Below are positions 1 to 8,030 of a DNA stretch of 35,117 nt, one piece after another. The stretch's first letter is position 1, and each line of letters starts with the position of its first letter. The notes under the pieces were generated by a model. That model had not been told where the DNA came from, searched no databases, and saw only the letters and a list, made by a program, of their open reading frames with translations. Position numbers and translations under genes: made by a program. Source of the stretch: WHSV01 sp050694055 (lineage in GTDB: Bacteria > Actinomycetota > CADDZG01 > WHSQ01); contig JBOGWX010000088.1 of assembly GCA_050694055.1 (NCBI GenBank), forward strand, positions 1 to 35,117. Direction: 5' to 3'.

Positions 1-36
1 GGCAGAGGATGGTGCGAGCGTGTCTGCTCCGCTGGC

Positions 37-114
37 GGCGGAACGATGTGATGCTGGAAACTGAGCTCTATGGCGGAACGATGTGATGCTGTTTACGGCG
101 GAACGATGTGATGC
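37..114. repeat. Three direct copies of an 18-20 bp repeat
   Basis: GGCGGAACGATGTGATGC occurs at 37-54, 72-89 and 97-114. The first two copies extend to 20 bp with a further TG. Start-to-start spacing is 35 and then 25 bp, so the array is irregular. Clustered short direct repeats of this kind are known at the ends of IS21-family elements, and an IstA remnant lies at 731-990, so this may be a transposon end whose body lies left of the window. That link is inference; the repeats themselves are exact. Confidence 0.75.
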
Positions 115-474
115 AGGCTGTCACCTAGGTGCTGCGGTGATCGGGCACATCGGCATCCGCGTGCGCCCGGAACGGTTCCCGCCGCCGAACGTCCATGGGT
201 CGGAAGATCAGGAGGATGTACTGATCGCGGATCATCACGACGCGGTAGGTGTCCGAACCGTTTCAGGTCGTTGAAGGTCTTGCTGATCGGTCTCGTGGTG
301 TGGTGGGGGCCGCTCTTGGTCGTTGCAGCGGTGCGTGGAGGCGACGACACGCTCACCAGGGACCGAGTTTCCTCTCGACAGGCGCGCGCCTGATGAGGTG
401 GCGACTCTGCGGGTCACCAGTCTGCGACGGCTGTGCCCTCGCTCGAGACGGCCAGACAGGGACAGGTGCGTTGC
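115..474. other. Stretch with no convincing gene
   Basis: No ORF here has both a ribosome site and a recognisable protein. On the minus strand a short open stretch around 140-265 reads TYRVVMIRDQYILLIF, which looks protein-like. It is closed by a stop on its N-terminal side and appears to continue in another frame, so it may be a decayed coding remnant. I cannot assign a family. Confidence 0.4.
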
Positions 475-696
475 CTACCCGTGAATTCCAAGGACGGGGT
501 TTTGTAGCTTCTCCCCCTCCGCTGTTTCCCATTGGTGTCCGTTCCACCTAGCTCCGCACGTTCCGCACAGGGCCTTCTCGGCCGCGCTGCCGATACGGGT
601 TACGCAGACGGCACCTTTCCCCCACTTGTCCCTGTTAGCGGTCGCTCCACAGCCAAGGCACATGTACCACGGGCGGAATTTGGTGAAGATTGCCAT
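475..696 (-). CDS. Small zinc-ribbon-like protein, unknown function
   Basis: This 73-residue ORF has two CxxC pairs, C13-C16 and C44-C47, with a lone C31 between them. That is the usual layout of a small zinc ribbon. The N-terminus is aromatic and basic (FTKFRPWYM), and the spacer is rich in Gly and Lys. A weak GGAG-like site precedes the ATG. It sits alone between degraded mobile-element sequence, with no operon partner. It could be a genuine orphan gene, or the surviving tail of a larger protein. I do not recognise a family, and no function is proposed beyond probable zinc binding. Confidence 0.4.
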   Translation of the reverse strand: MAIFTKFRPWYMCLGCGATANRDKWGKGAVCVTRIGSAAEKALCGTCGARWNGHQWETAEGEKLQNPVLGIHG

Positions 697-730
697 GTCT
701 TATCCCAGCTCCAGCTTCTCCTACCACTAG

Positions 731-990
731 TTACTTTAACCGGTTACAAGCGCTCTTCACTGTGCGAAGATCGCCCCGGTGAGCGCCGGGCCTCACCGCT
801 TCGATGACCCAACCGATGAGCTCGTCGAGTTAGCTTGTCCTCGGGATCGCCGCGCTCCAAGCCGACTGACTGTGCAGCACCGACATAGCGCGCCACCATG
901 CTGCGATCCGACAGTGCGAGACGCGCCACCGCGCGCTGGACGTGATCCAGCCAACAGGCTCAGGAACTCCTTAACTCCGATGACCGGCAC
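731..990 (-). pseudogene. IS21-family IstA N-terminal remnant, frameshifted
   Basis: Three reading phases on the minus strand, taken in order, give a continuous IstA-like N-terminus. The first is MPVIGVKEFLSLLAG from a GTG at 990. The second is a helix-turn-helix stretch, DRSMVARYVGAAQSVGLERG. The third is DELIGWVIEAVRPG, ending at a TAA at 731. This is the usual order in IstA transposases of the IS21 family: a short leader, a DNA-binding HTH, then the LTDELI...EAVRPG segment. Two frameshifts and the absence of the catalytic domain make it a dead fragment. No IstB ATPase is nearby. It marks an old insertion beside the catabolic operon. Confidence 0.7.
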
Positions 991-1101
991 CTCCAGTGAT
1001 CTAATGCGTCACCTTCAGCTCGTAGGCTTGTGGCGGCGCGTAGGGAACGGAACCGGCCGGGTAGTTGAAAAGGGAGCACAGCACTCCTCAAACCGGGCAG
1101 T

Positions 1102-2367
1102 CTAGTTGGCGCTGAATGCCCTTTCCGATCGGTCGAGCGTCACGTCCACCTCCCGCTCGCCGTGTGCAATCGAGACATACCAGATACCTCTTCTGGCCAG
1201 CCAGACACCCTCGTCGACCATGCGATCAGCCAGCCGAACGTAGGCATCGGCATCGACGCGCTCCAAGTCGCGATAGGAGCGCATCTCACCGTCGGTCTCT
1301 GTGACGGAAACATGAAATGCGCCGGGTACGCCCTGGACCCTAAGGGGAATTGAGTTCTCGTCGGCGAGCTTGCGTAGGCCTTGGGTCAGCATGTCGGTGA
1401 TTCGCTCGACCTGTTCGTACGGGGGGTCCTGCTTGAGATGCTGCAAGCTGGCCAAGACCGCGGAGGTGCCCATCACATTTCCGTTGAAAGTGCCGCTGTG
1501 GTTCACCTTCTTCGTGCCGATTGGCTCCATTAGCTCGGCGCGGCCAGCCAACGCGGCGATCGGCCATCCACCCGCCATCGCCTTACCGTACGTCGCAAGG
1601 TCGGGGGTAACGTCGAAGCGCTCTGCGGCACCCCCTAGCGCCAGGCGGAACCCTGTGATGATCTCGTCGAAGATCAGGACGGCGCCATAGCGGTCGCACA
1701 GTGACCGCGCGCCCTCAAGGTAACCACTCAGCGGTTCGATGGCTCCGGCGTTGAGCATCATGGGCTCCATCAAGACGGCCGCGATTTCGGGTCCCTTTGC
1801 TTCCAAGACAGCCCCCAGCGCGTCCAAGTCATTCCACCCGATGACGTAACAGTCGTCGAGGTGGTGGGCCAGCTGACCCTCGCTGGCTGTGCGCGGTCCA
1901 TTGTCGTCGTAGGTCATGAGGACGTTGTCTAGCCAACCGTGGTAATGCCCTTCGAATCGGATGAACTTCGTCCTTCCGGTCGCGGCTCGGGCAACCCTCA
2001 GCGCGGCCTGGACGACTTCCGTCCCCGACGACCCAAATCGGACCATGTCGGGCCAGGCGAGGGTGTCGCAGACAAGCTCGGCGGCCTCAACCTCGAGCTG
2101 GTGCTGGGCCCCGAAGACCATCCCTTTGTGGCAGGCTTCGGAGACCGCGTGGAGAACGAACTCGGGCGCGTGACCGAAGAACGCCGGCCCCTGCCCCAGT
2201 AGATAGTCGACGTAGTCGTTGCCGTCGATGTCCCATAACCACGCCCCGGTGCCCCGTTCCAAGAAGATGGACGGCCCATCGAGGCGGACGTTGGATCCAA
2301 CTCCTCCGGGAAGCCGCCGGCCGGCGCGCGCCGACCACTGCTTGGATTGCTCTGTAGAACATGCCAT
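1102..2367 (-). CDS. Class III PLP aminotransferase, GSA-aminomutase-like
   Basis: This 421-residue enzyme of aminotransferase class III probably moves an amino group between a substrate amine and a keto or aldehyde acceptor, using PLP. The phosphate-binding GSSGTE is at 112-117, the HYHGW motif at 141-145, DEIITGF (binds the PLP pyridine ring) at 234-240, and the Schiff-base lysine is K262 in TYGKAMAGG. Overall it resembles glutamate-1-semialdehyde aminomutases. Its position last in a catabolic operon, 2 bp after an aldehyde dehydrogenase, argues for a degradative omega- or beta-aminotransferase rather than haem synthesis. A GGGGAGG ribosome site lies about 5 bp before the ATG. Family is certain; substrate is not known. 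Confidence 0.9.
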   Translation of the reverse strand: MACSTEQSKQWSARAGRRLPGGVGSNVRLDGPSIFLERGTGAWLWDIDGNDYVDYLLGQGPAFFGHAPEFVLHAVSEACHKGMVFGAQHQLEVEAAELVCDTLAWPDMVRFGSSGTEVVQAALRVARAATGRTKFIRFEGHYHGWLDNVLMTYDDNGPRTASEGQLAHHLDDCYVIGWNDLDALGAVLEAKGPEIAAVLMEPMMLNAGAIEPLSGYLEGARSLCDRYGAVLIFDEIITGFRLALGGAAERFDVTPDLATYGKAMAGGWPIAALAGRAELMEPIGTKKVNHSGTFNGNVMGTSAVLASLQHLKQDPPYEQVERITDMLTQGLRKLADENSIPLRVQGVPGAFHVSVTETDGEMRSYRDLERVDADAYVRLADRMVDEGVWLARRGIWYVSIAHGEREVDVTLDRSERAFSAN

Positions 2368-2369
2368 CT

Positions 2370-3827
2370 CTACCTCCCCTGAATGTCGATGTTGATCGTC
2401 TTTGTCTGCGTCATCTCGAGTTGGGTGTAGATGCCGCCGATGCGACCGATCCCGCTCTGTTTGCCTGTGTAGCCGCCCGCAGGCGTGTGGGGTTGCCAGT
2501 AGGCCGACGTCTCGTTGATGTTGACGGTCCCGGTCTGCATCTTCTCGGCCACTCGAAAAGCACGCCGCATGTCACGAGTGAAGACGCTTCCGTTCAGCCC
2601 AAGTGGAGCTGAGTTCGCCCACTCCAGCGCCTTGTCCTCATCGTCGAAGGTCATCACCGGAGCAACTGGGCCGAATGTCTCCTCCGCGTTCAACCTCATG
2701 AGCGGAGTGACGCCGCTTATTACCGTTGGCTGGTAGTAGAGACTGGTGGGAAAACCCTGGACCCGAGAGCCACCGAAAACCACTTCTGCTCCCTTCTCCA
2801 AGGCGTCCTTGAGATGGTCGCCCATCTTCGTGGCCGTCGGCTCGTTCGCAACGGGACCCATCGTTGTGGCGTCGTCGAAGGGGAGGCCGAGGCGGACCTT
2901 GGCGGCCTCCTCGCTCAGCCCCTGGACAACGTCTTTCTCGATCGATCCGTGTACGAGTATCCGTTCCGTCGAGCTGCAGATCTGTCCCGCATTGGAAAAA
3001 CTTCCGAACGCAGCGCGTGCGATCGCGTAATCGAGATCGGCATCCTCGAAAAGGATCGTCGGCCCGTTCCCGCCCAGCTCAAGGAGCATCGGCTTGCCGG
3101 CAGCCAGCCGAGCCACGATCTTGCCCGTGCGGCTGCTGCCCGTCATTCCGATTGCCACGATGCCGGGGTGAGAGGCGACCTCACCGCCGATCTCAGCGGG
3201 AGGTCCCTGCACGAGGTTGAGGGTCCCCTCGGGCACCTCGGCTTCCTCGAAACACCGCATCAGGTGCCACGCCGAAACGGGGCCGTACTCCGATGGCTTC
3301 CACACCATGGCGTTTCCGGTGGCCAGACCCGCAGAGAGATACTCACTCGGAATGGCAACCGGGAAGTTCCAAGGGGTAAGCAGTCCGTACACGCCTCGTG
3401 GCTGGCGGATCGTCAGAACCCGTTTGTCTGGGTCGGCGCTCGGTATGTACTCCGAGGTTAGTCGCTTCGCGCATTCCGCAGCGTCTCGAAACATGCCGGC
3501 GGCCGTGTCGATCTCCGCGAGCGCCTCGGTTCTGTAGGGTTTTCCCAGCTCGAAGGACAGATCGGTGGCGATCTCTTCCCTGCGCTCCAGGAGAAGGTCG
3601 GCGACTGTGTGGGTCAGCGCCGCGCGCTCGAACGCGGTCATCGCCGAAAGACGGACGAAGGCGCGCTCGGCTGCCTCTACCGCCCGACCCACGTCCTTGG
3701 TACTTCCCTGGTGGATCTCGGCGATCCGCTCTCCGGTGCCGGGGCTCGTCAGGGGAATCGGGGCGGCGCCGCCCTCGACCCATTCACCACCGACGTGGAG
3801 AGGTATCTGCTTGATCGTGGGAGTCAT
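2370..3827 (-). CDS. NAD(P)-dependent aldehyde dehydrogenase
   Basis: This 485-residue protein is of normal length for the ALDH superfamily, which oxidises an aldehyde to an acid. The oxyanion-hole Asn is N154 in TPWNFP, the cofactor Lys is K177 in WKPSE, the general base is E250 in LELGGNGP, and the nucleophile is C284 in GQICSS. All catalytic positions are intact. It most resembles the semialdehyde/benzaldehyde dehydrogenase branch. It lies between a creatininase-family gene (12 bp upstream) and an aminotransferase (2 bp downstream), so the likely substrate is an aldehyde or semialdehyde made by that aminotransferase or by amide hydrolysis. GGAAGGA precedes the ATG. Exact substrate unknown. 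Confidence 0.92.
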   Translation of the reverse strand: MTPTIKQIPLHVGGEWVEGGAAPIPLTSPGTGERIAEIHQGSTKDVGRAVEAAERAFVRLSAMTAFERAALTHTVADLLLERREEIATDLSFELGKPYRTEALAEIDTAAGMFRDAAECAKRLTSEYIPSADPDKRVLTIRQPRGVYGLLTPWNFPVAIPSEYLSAGLATGNAMVWKPSEYGPVSAWHLMRCFEEAEVPEGTLNLVQGPPAEIGGEVASHPGIVAIGMTGSSRTGKIVARLAAGKPMLLELGGNGPTILFEDADLDYAIARAAFGSFSNAGQICSSTERILVHGSIEKDVVQGLSEEAAKVRLGLPFDDATTMGPVANEPTATKMGDHLKDALEKGAEVVFGGSRVQGFPTSLYYQPTVISGVTPLMRLNAEETFGPVAPVMTFDDEDKALEWANSAPLGLNGSVFTRDMRRAFRVAEKMQTGTVNINETSAYWQPHTPAGGYTGKQSGIGRIGGIYTQLEMTQTKTINIDIQGR

Positions 3828-3839
3828 GGTCGATCCTTC

Positions 3840-4601
3840 CTAGAATGCGTCGATGTCTGCTTGGGCGAGGTTCCGAGCGAAGGTCAGAACGCGTTCGTAG
3901 GCGACGTCGACTACCTCGCGACCGAGGACTTCGTCGGTCAGGCGTGGATCTCCGAGTGATCCGTTATGCGTCCACTCGCTAAACCAGATGGGGCGGTCGA
4001 CGCGCGCCCCCGGAGGATCCGTCAGCGGCTCATCGGGCCCCACTGGCTGAGGCGCCTCGATTCGATCTGCGAACACGCAGCGGGGAGCAAGGATCAGTGC
4101 AACGGAGGTCTCCACCTCGCATGCGTGGCCGTAGCGCGAGCTCTTCGTGTGTTGAGCGATCGTATCGGCCGCGACCTGCGACCACATGACCGTCCCCACT
4201 ATCATGCCCGCATCGCGGCGCGCTTTGCGCGCGGCGAGTCTCAGGGCCTCGGTGTTCCCACCGTGTCCGTTGACGAACAGCGCGCGCCGAACGTCCCACC
4301 GCCGCAGGCTCTCCAGCAAGTCGGAGAGCACACCCATGAACGTCTCAGGTCGCAAGGTCAGGGTCCCAGGGAAACCCATGTGATGCTCGGACAACCCGTA
4401 GGGAACGGAAGGACAGAGAAAGGCGCTGTCCCCTAGACCCTGGACCAGCCGACGCGAGAATCCCTCGGCGATTTCAAGATCGGTGGCGAGGGACATGTGG
4501 GGGCCGTGCTGCTCGCAGCTCCCGGTCGGTATCACGGCCAGCCGCGCCGAGTTCAGCAGCAGGCGGGCATCCTTCCACGTCAATCGCGACAGTTCGTTCA
4601 T
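3840..4601 (-). CDS. Creatininase-family amidohydrolase
   Basis: This 253-residue metalloenzyme of the creatininase superfamily (creatininase, FAPy deformylase, MftE) usually hydrolyses cyclic amides or small amides. The metal-site motifs are present in order: GSCEQHGPH (E30, H32), D41 in ATDLE, HMGFPGT at 74-80, and NGHGGN at 111-116. The start overlaps the stop of the IclR gene by ATGA (4598-4601), which implies translational coupling. There is no mycofactocin cluster here, so an MftE role is unlikely. With the ALDH and aminotransferase it may open a lactam or amide in the degraded substrate. Family assignment is strong; the reaction is inferred. Confidence 0.88.
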   Translation of the reverse strand: MNELSRLTWKDARLLLNSARLAVIPTGSCEQHGPHMSLATDLEIAEGFSRRLVQGLGDSAFLCPSVPYGLSEHHMGFPGTLTLRPETFMGVLSDLLESLRRWDVRRALFVNGHGGNTEALRLAARKARRDAGMIVGTVMWSQVAADTIAQHTKSSRYGHACEVETSVALILAPRCVFADRIEAPQPVGPDEPLTDPPGARVDRPIWFSEWTHNGSLGDPRLTDEVLGREVVDVAYERVLTFARNLAQADIDAF

Positions 4602-5371
4602 GACCGTGCCTCGCTCTCCGTTATGACCCGCTCGATCGACGATCTGAAATCCTCGGCCACGCGCTCCACGGAATCGAGTGGAAGACGAGCGGCCGGCGCA
4701 CTGAGGCTGATCGCGGCGCGCACCCCGCCGCCCGGGAAGGGGGCCGCGATGCAGCGGCCCTCCTCCTCGTTCTCTCCCATGTCGAGGGCGTAGCCGCGCC
4801 TCCGGACTGTCTCCAGCTCCCTGAGGTACGGACGCTCGCTCGTGATTGTCTTCGAGGTTCGTCGGGGCATACCCTCCGCAGCCAGGATCGCTCGAACCGC
4901 GTCCTCTCCGAGTTGTGATGCGATCGCCTTGCCGAGAGCCGTCGAATGGATCGGATCGCGGTCCCCGCGCCTGGCTGCCAGGCGGACGGACTTCGCGCTC
5001 TCGAGGATCTCGAGGTAGACGATCCTGCTGCCGTCCAGCACCCCGAGGTTGATCGTCTCCCCGAGTCGGTCGCGCAACTCCTCCATGATCGGACGGGCGC
5101 GTGCCGCAAGAACCTCGAGCTGCCCCCCATGGGACGGAACGACAGCTAGGCCGAACCGGTAGAGGCCACTCTCCGACTCGCGCTGTACGTAGCCTCGCTT
5201 CTCGAGCGTACAGAGATAACGGTACGTCGAGCTCCTCGGCATTCCCACCTTCTCCGACACCTCAAGCAGTGAGGCGCCGCCAGGGAAATCCTGCAGCAGG
5301 TCGAGAATGTCCATCACCCTGATGACTGCCCGCACGTCGTAGCGGCCGTCTCGGCTGTTCGCCCGTGTCAT
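4598..5371 (-). CDS. IclR-family transcriptional regulator
   Basis: This 257-residue regulator has the two IclR domains. An N-terminal winged helix lies at about residues 14-75, with MPRSSTYRYLCTLEKRGYV as recognition helix and wing. A C-terminal effector-binding domain lies at about 85-255 and includes the RIVYLEIL and STALGKAIAS segments typical of the family. IclR proteins sense small catabolic intermediates. It sits inside the operon, 49 bp after the Gfo/Idh/MocA gene and overlapping the amidohydrolase start by 4 bp, so it probably controls this locus. A 12-bp palindrome at 5414-5425, just upstream of its start, could be an operator. No strong ribosome site is seen at the ATG. Confidence 0.9.
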   Translation of the reverse strand: MTRANSRDGRYDVRAVIRVMDILDLLQDFPGGASLLEVSEKVGMPRSSTYRYLCTLEKRGYVQRESESGLYRFGLAVVPSHGGQLEVLAARARPIMEELRDRLGETINLGVLDGSRIVYLEILESAKSVRLAARRGDRDPIHSTALGKAIASQLGEDAVRAILAAEGMPRRTSKTITSERPYLRELETVRRRGYALDMGENEEEGRCIAAPFPGGGVRAAISLSAPAARLPLDSVERVAEDFRSSIERVITESEARS

Positions 5372-5413
5372 TCGCGGGGAGCTCCGCGGCCAAGTCGTGG
5401 GTGGTTTCCATAC

Positions 5414-5425
5414 AGTGACGTCACT
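5414..5425. promoter_or_regulatory. 12-bp perfect palindrome upstream of the IclR gene
   Basis: AGTGACGTCACT is a perfect palindrome spanning the stop codon of the dehydrogenase gene, about 43 bp upstream of the IclR start. The adjacent GGTTTCCA (5403-5410) resembles one half of the TGGAAA/TTTCCA type of IclR operator. It may be the operator through which the regulator controls itself and the three genes after it. Function is inferred. Confidence 0.35.
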
Positions 5426-6443
5426 CTTTCTCTTCCCTTCCGTTGAGTTTCACGACTTCACCGCGGTCGGCGGATTCCTCCATCGCCGTGCTGATGTGCA
5501 CCGCGGCGGCTCCGTCGGCCGCGGTACAGAGGGGATCCGCGTCACCGCGCACGCAGTCGATGAAATGATCGACTTCGATCGACATCGCTCCCCGCATTCG
5601 CTCGTGTACGACCGGCGAGTAGTAGACGTCTTCGTGCTCCAGTCTGTCGCCGCGCACCTTCGTGAACCCGAGGGCCCCTTGGTCGACGCTCAAGACGCCG
5701 TTCTCGCCGAGAACAGTTACACCGGAAAGTCCCCATCCGGGTGTGCCTGAGGGCAGCGACCACCCGAGCATCGCCGTCCCGTGGGCTCCCGAGCTGAAGG
5801 TCATCACCACCGAGTACATATCCTCCACATCGAATCCCCTCTGCTTCAGCATTCCGGTACCGCGCTGCGCGTACACGCTCGTGAGCTCGCCTGCATACCA
5901 GCGCGCGAGATCGAACTCATGGACCCCGTAGTAAAGCGCTATCGACGTCCGTCCCTGTAGAATTTGCTGGTCCGAAACCAGGCCCACGCGCGCATGCCGG
6001 ACTGCTTGAACCGTTCCGATCTCACCCGACTGCAGCGAGTCGGCTACGGCCGCATAGCGCGGTTCGAACCTGAGAATGTGACCAACGAGGACCGGCACGC
6101 TTTTCTGCTCCGCCAGGTGGCCGATACGGCGGGCTGCCTCGAAGGAGTGCGCCAGGGGCTTCTCTACGGCAAGCGCCTTGCCTGCATCGATCGCAGCCAT
6201 CGCCGGCTCGACGTGGTCATGCTCGGGCGTGCATACGATCACTCCGTGTACGTCTGGGTCCGCCGCGGCTTCTTGTGGATCACCAATGTGTTCACATCCC
6301 CAGGTAGCGGCAGCTTCCCTGCCGACGTCCTCACGTACATCACACACCGCCCGCAGTCGGGCGCCGGGGTGCTCTGCCACGCAACGCGCCCACCGCGCTC
6401 CCATGAACCCGAGTCCGATCACGGCGACCTCGACGCTCGTCAT
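5421..6443 (-). CDS. Gfo/Idh/MocA-family oxidoreductase
   Basis: This 340-residue NAD(P)-dependent dehydrogenase has an N-terminal Rossmann fold with GLGFMG at 10-15 and the family EKP signature at 94-96 (the Lys helps catalysis). The alpha/beta substrate domain follows, including GVHEFDLARWY at 173-183, where the active-site His is expected. Members act on sugars, inositols, biliverdin or other hydroxylated rings, so the substrate cannot be read from the family. It is the first gene of the minus-strand operon, with a GGAGGAG ribosome site 3-4 bp before the ATG. Its promoter lies in the 116-bp gap shared with the divergent MlrC gene, which contains a 10-bp inverted repeat. Confidence 0.9.
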   Translation of the reverse strand: MTSVEVAVIGLGFMGARWARCVAEHPGARLRAVCDVREDVGREAAATWGCEHIGDPQEAAADPDVHGVIVCTPEHDHVEPAMAAIDAGKALAVEKPLAHSFEAARRIGHLAEQKSVPVLVGHILRFEPRYAAVADSLQSGEIGTVQAVRHARVGLVSDQQILQGRTSIALYYGVHEFDLARWYAGELTSVYAQRGTGMLKQRGFDVEDMYSVVMTFSSGAHGTAMLGWSLPSGTPGWGLSGVTVLGENGVLSVDQGALGFTKVRGDRLEHEDVYYSPVVHERMRGAMSIEVDHFIDCVRGDADPLCTAADGAAAVHISTAMEESADRGEVVKLNGREEKE

Positions 6444-6459
6444 GGTCTCCTCCCGGTGG

Positions 6460-6495
6460 ACCGGCGCATCATCGTCTGTGGCACAATGCGCCGGT
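6460..6495. promoter_or_regulatory. Inverted repeat between divergent catabolic genes
   Basis: ACCGGCGCAT at 6460-6469 and ATGCGCCGGT at 6486-6495 form a perfect 10-bp inverted repeat with a 16-bp spacer. It lies between the start of the dehydrogenase gene (minus) and the MlrC gene (plus). The arm centres are 26 bp apart, near two and a half helical turns. It could bind a dimeric regulator such as the nearby IclR protein, or form a hairpin in either leader. Confidence 0.45.
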
Positions 6496-6559
6496 GTGGC
6501 GCGCGCCGGGAGTTCTCGTCATTCGCACCCGACGACCACCGGCCACAAGGAGGTCGTAG

Positions 6560-8026
6560 ATGGCGGCGAGCCGGGTGGGCATCCTGAGCTTCCAGCACGA
6601 GTCCAATACTTTCAGTCCTCTGCCTACGGAGCTGCCGGAGTTCACCGTCGGTGTCGGCGCCGAACTTGTTGAGCTGTGCCACAACTCCTACAGCGAAGTG
6701 GCGGGTTTCCTGCACGGACTCCAACAGGAGGGTCTCGAGCCCGTGCCGCTCTTCATGGCATCGGCGACCCCGAGTGGGACGGTAAGCCGCGAGGCGTTCG
6801 ATCACATAGTCGAATCGATGCAGACCGCGCTGGAGGCTGCTCCGGAACTCGACGGGCTGCTGGTCGCACCGCACGGGGCGGGTGTCAGCGAGGGCTGCTC
6901 TGACATGGACGGCTACTGGCTTGAGAGCGTAAGGAAGACGGTCGGAAACGACATACCCATGGTCTGCACACTCGATCTGCACGCGAACGTGAGTCCTCGC
7001 ATGATCGACGCGTGCGACGCCACCATCGCCTACCGGACGAACCCTCACCTCGACACCTTCGATCGTGGAATCGAAGCCGCCGAGCTGATGTCGCGCGCTC
7101 TTCGCAGAGAGGTGGAGCTCGTCCAGGCCGGTTCCTTTCCCCCCGTGTCGATCAACATCCTTAGCCAGGGAACCCAGCATGCGCCGTGTTCGAAATTGGT
7201 CGAGGCTGTTGGGGAAGTGCGTCGCCGCCAGGGTGTCCTCTCGGCGAGCGTGTGTCTCGGGTTCCAGTTCGCAGACGTCGAGGAGATGGGCACCAGTTTC
7301 AATGTTGTGACAGACGGTAATCCTGAACTTGCGCGACAACTCGCAGGAGAGCTCGGGACCTATCTCGTCACCAACCGGCGCGATTTCGATCCCGAGCATG
7401 TCAGGGTATCGGACGCGATCTCCAGGGCCGCCGAACTCGAGGGTCCAGTGTGTCTGCTTGATACCGGAGACAACGTCGGCGGAGGGTCGGCCGGAGATGG
7501 CACCACGATCGCGCACGAGGTGGCTCGTCGGCGAGGCCCCCATACGTTCGTTTGTTTGTACGACCCTAACGCCGTGACCGAGCTCGAGGAACTTGCGCCG
7601 GGCGACCGCACCGCTCTGAAGCTCGGCGGCAAGCAGGACGACCTCCACGGTCCACCCCTTGCGCTCGATGTTGTGGTTCGCGGCCATCACAGCGGACGCT
7701 TCACCGAGACCGAGGTTCGTCACGGGGGCAAGACCGACTTCGACATGGGTCGCACCGTCGTCGTGGACACTGACGTGGGGCTGACCCTGCAACTTACCTC
7801 GAAGCGGATCGTTCCCTTCAGCCTCAATCAACTGCTCAGCTGCGACATCGATCCGCGCTCTTTCCAGTTCATCGTCGCAAAGGGCGTGCACGCTCCCGCG
7901 GCCGCGTACGAGCCCGTGTGTCCAGCGTTGATCCGGGTCACCACTCCGGGCGCTACCACGCCCGACATGAGCAAACTGCATTTCGATCGCAGGAGACGAC
8001 CGTTGCATCCGCTCGAAGAGCTGTAA
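6560..8026 (+). CDS. M81-family metallopeptidase, MlrC-like
   Basis: This 488-residue protein is of MlrC length. The M81 family is named for microcystinase C, which cleaves linearised microcystin fragments, but most members are uncharacterised hydrolases encoded beside peptide importers. Family signatures are QHESNTF at 12-18, APHGAGV at 103-109, the metal-type DLHAN at 139-143, YRTNPHLD at 158-165, and LDTGDNVGGGSAGDGT in the C-terminal domain. There is no signal peptide, so it is cytoplasmic. AAGGAGG stands 6 bp before the ATG. It is divergent from the catabolic operon and converges on the importer genes with a 4-bp gap. It probably hydrolyses the imported peptide- or amide-like compound; microcystin itself is not implied. 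Confidence 0.9.
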   Translation: MAASRVGILSFQHESNTFSPLPTELPEFTVGVGAELVELCHNSYSEVAGFLHGLQQEGLEPVPLFMASATPSGTVSREAFDHIVESMQTALEAAPELDGLLVAPHGAGVSEGCSDMDGYWLESVRKTVGNDIPMVCTLDLHANVSPRMIDACDATIAYRTNPHLDTFDRGIEAAELMSRALRREVELVQAGSFPPVSINILSQGTQHAPCSKLVEAVGEVRRRQGVLSASVCLGFQFADVEEMGTSFNVVTDGNPELARQLAGELGTYLVTNRRDFDPEHVRVSDAISRAAELEGPVCLLDTGDNVGGGSAGDGTTIAHEVARRRGPHTFVCLYDPNAVTELEELAPGDRTALKLGGKQDDLHGPPLALDVVVRGHHSGRFTETEVRHGGKTDFDMGRTVVVDTDVGLTLQLTSKRIVPFSLNQLLSCDIDPRSFQFIVAKGVHAPAAAYEPVCPALIRVTTPGATTPDMSKLHFDRRRRPLHPLEEL

Positions 8027-8030
8027 CCGC

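Noticed and set aside
37..114. Short CRISPR array
   Set aside because: Only three units, with unit-to-unit spacing of 35 and 25 bp that leaves spacers of about 7-17 bp, and no cas genes.
2814..3461. 215-residue plus-strand frame
   Set aside because: It lies antisense within the aldehyde dehydrogenase, whose catalytic residues are all intact.
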